This document shows, in pieces, positions 60,238 to 64,000 of a DNA stretch of 64,000 nucleotides. The stretch covers positions 20,334 through 84,333 of the forward strand of contig JAURVB010008432.1 in assembly GCA_033002965.1 (NCBI GenBank), given 5' to 3'. Position numbers and translations under genes: made by a program. Below the pieces are notes generated by a model that saw only the letters and a list, made by a program, of their open reading frames with translations, searched no databases and was not told where the DNA came from. Each line of letters opens with the position of its first letter. Positions within the stretch are counted from its first letter, which is position 1. Source of the stretch: Piper betle (lineage: Eukaryota > Streptophyta > Magnoliopsida > Piperales > Piperaceae).

Positions 60238-60517
60238 TAGTATTTATTTGTATTAAAAATTATAGAGAGGTAGAAAAAAACATTTTCAAATATTAATTTG
60301 ACCTATCTACTCTTTTTAAATGTATTAAATTCAAAATATATTTAACTAATTTTTGCTTCAATTATTTGGAAATTTAAACATAAGGGTTAAAAACATTAAA
60401 TTGATTTGAAAATCTATAAACATTTATTTACATCTATCAATGTTAAGAGAGTAAGATCAAATAAATTATTTCAAATAGAAGTTTTAAGTCATGTATAAAT
60501 TAGGTGTGCAACATCTC

Positions 60518-60519
<2 letters not shown>

Positions 60520-60586
<67 letters not shown>
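60520..60586. repeat. (TA)n microsatellite
   Basis: Long TA run with one CA interruption near 60531. Confidence 0.9.
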
Positions 60587-60589
<3 letters not shown>

Positions 60590-60591
<2 letters not shown>

Positions 60592-61255
60592 GTTTTTTAC
60601 CATACAAGGGAGAATATTTTTTGATATCACTATATTGTAAGAAAATCAAGTCTGATTATTAGAATATGAAAAAATAAGAATTGTCTAAAATACGGTTAGT
60701 GAAAAAATTAAGATAAATTCAATTAAAATTATAAAAATAATAATTACTTTTTAAATAGGGGTGGCTCAGCTGCCCCTTGGCCTATAGATGCATCTAGCCT
60801 TTGGGTGGCTGGATCTCGTTACCCCCTGCTACTAGTTGAAAAGGATGACGGTGGCCACCATTCGTGGCCAAATCTAGCATGGGGCTGGCTGCAGCAAGCC
60901 TTGAATTGGCCAGCCGATCTCACCATTGGTTGCCGCCAACCAATTGTACAACCTTGGCAGCCACGTATTTAAAAAAACTTTTTTAAGGCAATGTTCAGTG
61001 GTGGCCGAATCTAGCCACCCTTACCCAGATCTTGCCTATGGTGGCCGAATCTAGCCACCCTTACCCAGATCTTGCCTATGGTGACCGAATATAACTACAG
61101 CCAGATATGGCCCTGTGCAAGTGGCAAGTAGTGTAGTTTTTTAAAAAGAAATTATATTAGAGGGCAGCTTTATCCTATAAAAAAAAATTCCCAATTTTTT
61201 ATAATTATACCTGATTTTTCTCACTGTTTGATCATATTAAACAAGTTTTCCCTTT
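60590..61255. mobile_element. Diverged relative of the Mutator-type MITE
   Basis: The left part AAGGGAGAATATTTTTTGAT plus ATCACTATATTGTAAGAAAATCAAG resembles the left end of 59686-60237, and the right end carries TTTTTCTCACTGTTTGATCA and TTTTCCCTTTTTAATAAA in inverse relation. A GC-richer core (60760-61130) with GGTGGCTGGATCTCG-like phrases sits between. Ends and target duplication are not clear. Confidence 0.4.
61001..61080. repeat. Perfect 40-bp tandem duplication
   Basis: Two identical 40-bp units starting GTGGCCGAATCTAGCCACCC; a partial third, diverged unit follows (GTGACCGAATATAACTAC). Confidence 0.9.
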
Positions 61256-61262
61256 TTAATAA

Positions 61263-61276
61263 ACACACACACACAC

Positions 61277-61308
<32 letters not shown>
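61263..61308. repeat. (AC)n(AT)n microsatellite
   Basis: About 8 AC units followed by about 14 AT units. Confidence 0.9.
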
Positions 61309-62259
61309 CATACTTTGGTTGCAAAATCTCGTGTAAATACTATTTGTCATAAATGTATGAGGCTATATATATTGTAGGAAACAATTTTGAAATATATGTA
61401 TTACACTATATATGTTTTTAGAAGTAATATTGAGAAAAAACAATTGGCTAATGCCCGAGCCACAAAAAGGTAAGATCTGCAAGCTAGAAGGGGACCTCAA
61501 AGCACTCATACGCCACCTTAGTTATGTTACCACCTTAAAATATTAAATTTTATATTATTAAAAATTAAATGGGAATTATTGTTGAAATTTTTCATGGAAA
61601 TGGGAAAGCATACAATTATATGATAAGCTATAAGTACGTAGAGTTAGTCAATGAGGTATGGGGAATTCGAGAAAAATTATGAGATGAAGAAAGATAAGAG
61701 CTCTCGTATCTAAAAGGTTGCTGCATCTCAAATATGTATCCTATATTTATTGTGTATAATTATATAGTCATTTGTGATTCTTAATTTGTATATAACCGGA
61801 GAGTGTTTTCTATAGTTATGAAATGAAAGTGTTCCTAATTAAAGTTTGTTATTTAATTGGAAATTGTGAGTTTTTCATGGTAGAAGTATGTGAGTTTTTT
61901 ACAATTGAAGTGATTTATATGCTAAGACTTTTATTACGTACTCTTAATGAAGATATGTGTACTTATTATTTGATTGTAGTGGATTGTTTGTAATTTATTG
62001 TCCATGCTAAATTTTTGTGTATTAATTATTTTTTACTTTGTCAAAGTATAAAAAGAGTTTAGGAATTTTGTGTGTTAAAATCCCAACAATTATAACATCA
62101 ACTGAGGCAACATTTACACAAATTATTGGATGCTTTTTCCCAAGCAAGCTAAATGATTCTAACATATATAGATTTTTACTAGAAAATGGAAGATTGTTAT
62201 TGATATTACCAACGGTTCGGAAAGTCAAAAAATACCAAAAAAGTAAAGTTAATTAATAT
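61309..62259. other. AT-rich, no gene recognised
   Basis: Only short open frames on opposite strands (68-72 codons at 62022-62256), without domain. Confidence 0.4.
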
Positions 62260-62351
62260 AAACTACCTTTAAGATAAAAAAAATCGAAACAATTTACATC
62301 AGGTGCCCAACCTGTTACGGGTTGGCCATCCATAACGAGATCTAGCTTGTC

Positions 62352-63505
62352 TGTTAGACTATTTTCAATAACATGCAAGTATACACGGTCGAAACAAGTA
62401 GTATGATGATAAATTAGAGTATCGTTCCCACAGAGAGATGAATTTCCTTAAATTAATTAAAGAAAATAAAATTAATAACAAAACAGAAATAATTGACTTA
62501 AAGAAATCTAAATAATAACTTAAATAAAAAGCGGAGTTAAAATTATAAAACTCGTTCTAGAGTCGAATTTCCCTTAACATTAATTTAATCTTCATCAAAT
62601 CTTACTCTTATCTTTTATTCCCTCGGATTGTCGATCTAGGATAATTATATGACATGGTGGCTCCCGCTCCTTCATGCTTCTATTATTTTGCCTCAATTTC
62701 TACCTCCCGGTGATAATTGATTAATCAACAAAATAATGCATTAAGAATTGCCTTACAACCGCATACGGTGTTGTGTATCTTCCGACCACAACGACAAACA
62801 AGTCAGAAGACTCGTCGTATGATTGAATCTATCAATGACTAATCTAATTAATTATCTACTCCGAAATCTAATTAAACCTCATGATCTAAGAAATAGGTGA
62901 TCAATCTATTCTTAGCATTTAGAACATGATAATTCAAACGATCCGATTGAATAAAAGAGTAAGAGCTTGAAATGAATTCAATTAAATCATGTTAAGTTCC
63001 ATTCTTCTCTAGAACGAAATATAAAACTACTCCATAATAAAAATAGAAAACAATATAAAAGAAACTAATTTTTATTATGAAAGAAAAAGATTACAAAACT
63101 AAAACTACTTCTATTACTAAACTCCTAAACCAAGAGTTGAGATATGATCAACAACAAATGACCACCCTTTATATAGAAGTGGAGATACAAGAATTCTAAG
63201 AGGGTGTTCACAAATCGACGTAATCTAATTAATTATAATGTCCCTTTACATTTCCAACTGTTCGACTCCATTGAACACCATACATTGTAGCCATTAGGTG
63301 GCGCCAAGTGTCATGACCAATCAAATCCAAAGCTTAATTTATTCATCTTTTTCTGCATTAAAACATCAAAGTTAAGCATATATAATAAAATATTAATTAA
63401 CTAAAAAATAAAGTAAAATATTACTTAATTAATAATATTTATACCCAGAAGTACAAAATCATATTAAAAACCTGGGTAAATATTGTATATTTTAAACGCT
63501 TAACA
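62352..63505 (-). mobile_element. Solo LTR, 1154 bp, unclassified
   Basis: Plus-strand ends TGTTAGACTATT and CGCTTAACA give TG...CA termini. Flanks TTGTC (62347-62351) and CTGTC (63506-63510) match at four of five. A TATA-like CTATATAAAG on the minus strand (63167-63176) and a phrase AGTATCGTTCCCACAGAGAG (62420-62439), common near the 3' end of some plant LTRs, indicate a minus-strand LTR. No primer site or pol was seen. Confidence 0.6.
63167..63176 (-). promoter_or_regulatory. Candidate TATA box of the solo LTR
   Basis: CTATATAAAG on the minus strand, about 330 bases from the LTR start, followed by GGTGGTCATTTG. Inferred. Confidence 0.4.
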
Positions 63506-63715
63506 CTGTCCCTGATGGGTCTGGTTGCCCCATGGGAGTCGGCTAGATTCGAGTGCCGGATGGTATGGACACCCATATCGCCATCCACACAGGGACGGTT
63601 AGCCATACTAAAGGTAATTTTGGTATTTTATTTAAATTTCTCATTTTTTGAAAATTTATTTTGATTTCTCCACATAACATCAATAAAAATCCTTCTTTTT
63701 CCAATAGAAAACTAT

Positions 63716-64000
63716 AATATATACCGACAGGTTTAACATGTTTTCTCACATAAATTATTTCAAAGTCATTGACAAATTCCTTGGGTTGATACTTGATAGA
63801 CAGCTGGAAAGGAAAAATAACCTTAATACTATGTTTTTCAAAGCAATCCGAATTGCTTTGGAGACAAATAGAAGGCAGTCCGAATACGTGATAGATTACT
63901 CAGAAAATAACTTAGTAATTGATTGATGTAGATCCCAAGATCATAATTGTTCATTCTCTATCTTCTCATTTGAATTGGCTTATTAAATTGTAGAATATAT
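63716..64000. other. Window end, no feature supported
   Basis: A 62-codon open frame (63738-63926) without domain; nothing else. Confidence 0.3.

Larger units (their letters stand above)
62260..63715. mobile_element. MITE-like sequence split by a solo LTR
   Basis: The right part 63506-63715 resembles the right part of 59686-60237: AAAGGTAATTTTGGTATTTTA, TTTTGATTTCTCCACA, AATCCTTCTTTTTCCAATAG. The left part 62260-62351 shares CTACCTTTAAGAT-like and GGTTGGCCATC-like phrases in inverse relation. Outer ends are not fixed. Confidence 0.4.

Overview
The window looks like intergenic, repeat-dominated nuclear DNA of a flowering plant, probably one with a large, retrotransposon-rich genome. It is AT-rich. 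It carries chromovirus-type Ty3/gypsy LTR retrotransposon sequence, tRNA-iMet primer-binding sites, TRIM-like elements, and hAT-, Mutator- and CACTA-type transposon termini. It also has LTRs of 2.4-3.8 kb with TGTAA.../...TTACA ends, the size and ends I associate with the Del/Tekay lineage. I found no intact host protein gene, rRNA or tRNA. All identifications come from reading the sequence by eye; no database search was run.

Layout, left to right. 1-136: tail of a CACTA-like element. 2105-2755, 6308-6400 and 9244-9274: pieces of one decayed Myb/SANT-like gene. Three retroelement insertions separate its pieces: a small-LTR element (2756-6307), a solo LTR (6401-9243, perfect 5-bp target duplication) and a tandem array of seven 1.1-1.3 kb LTRs joined by six 124-125 bp internal segments (9275-18786). 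19668-20009: hAT-like MITE. 22388-22780: a 393-bp TRIM with a perfect 5-bp target duplication. 23000-27357: probable solo LTR on the minus strand. 29299-31083: three 265-bp tandem repeats carrying two DNA-element insertions. 33256-41490: a three-level nest of solo LTRs. 45202-45818: a TIR element with a very GC-rich core. 47027-47619: hAT-like MITE. 48053 to about 58660: a broken Tekay-like chromovirus on the minus strand, with 3' LTR, integrase, RNase H, protease, gag, primer-binding site and a truncated 5' LTR. 59686-60237: Mutator-type MITE with a perfect 9-bp target duplication. 62352-63505: a solo LTR inside another MITE-like sequence.

Nothing here forms an operon or pathway. The story is insertion order and decay: host gene, then small-LTR element, solo LTR and LTR array; and on the right, LTR inside LTR inside LTR. 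The most unusual object is the tandem array. Its units keep only what reverse transcription needs in cis (LTR, primer-binding site, polypurine tract) and encode no protein.
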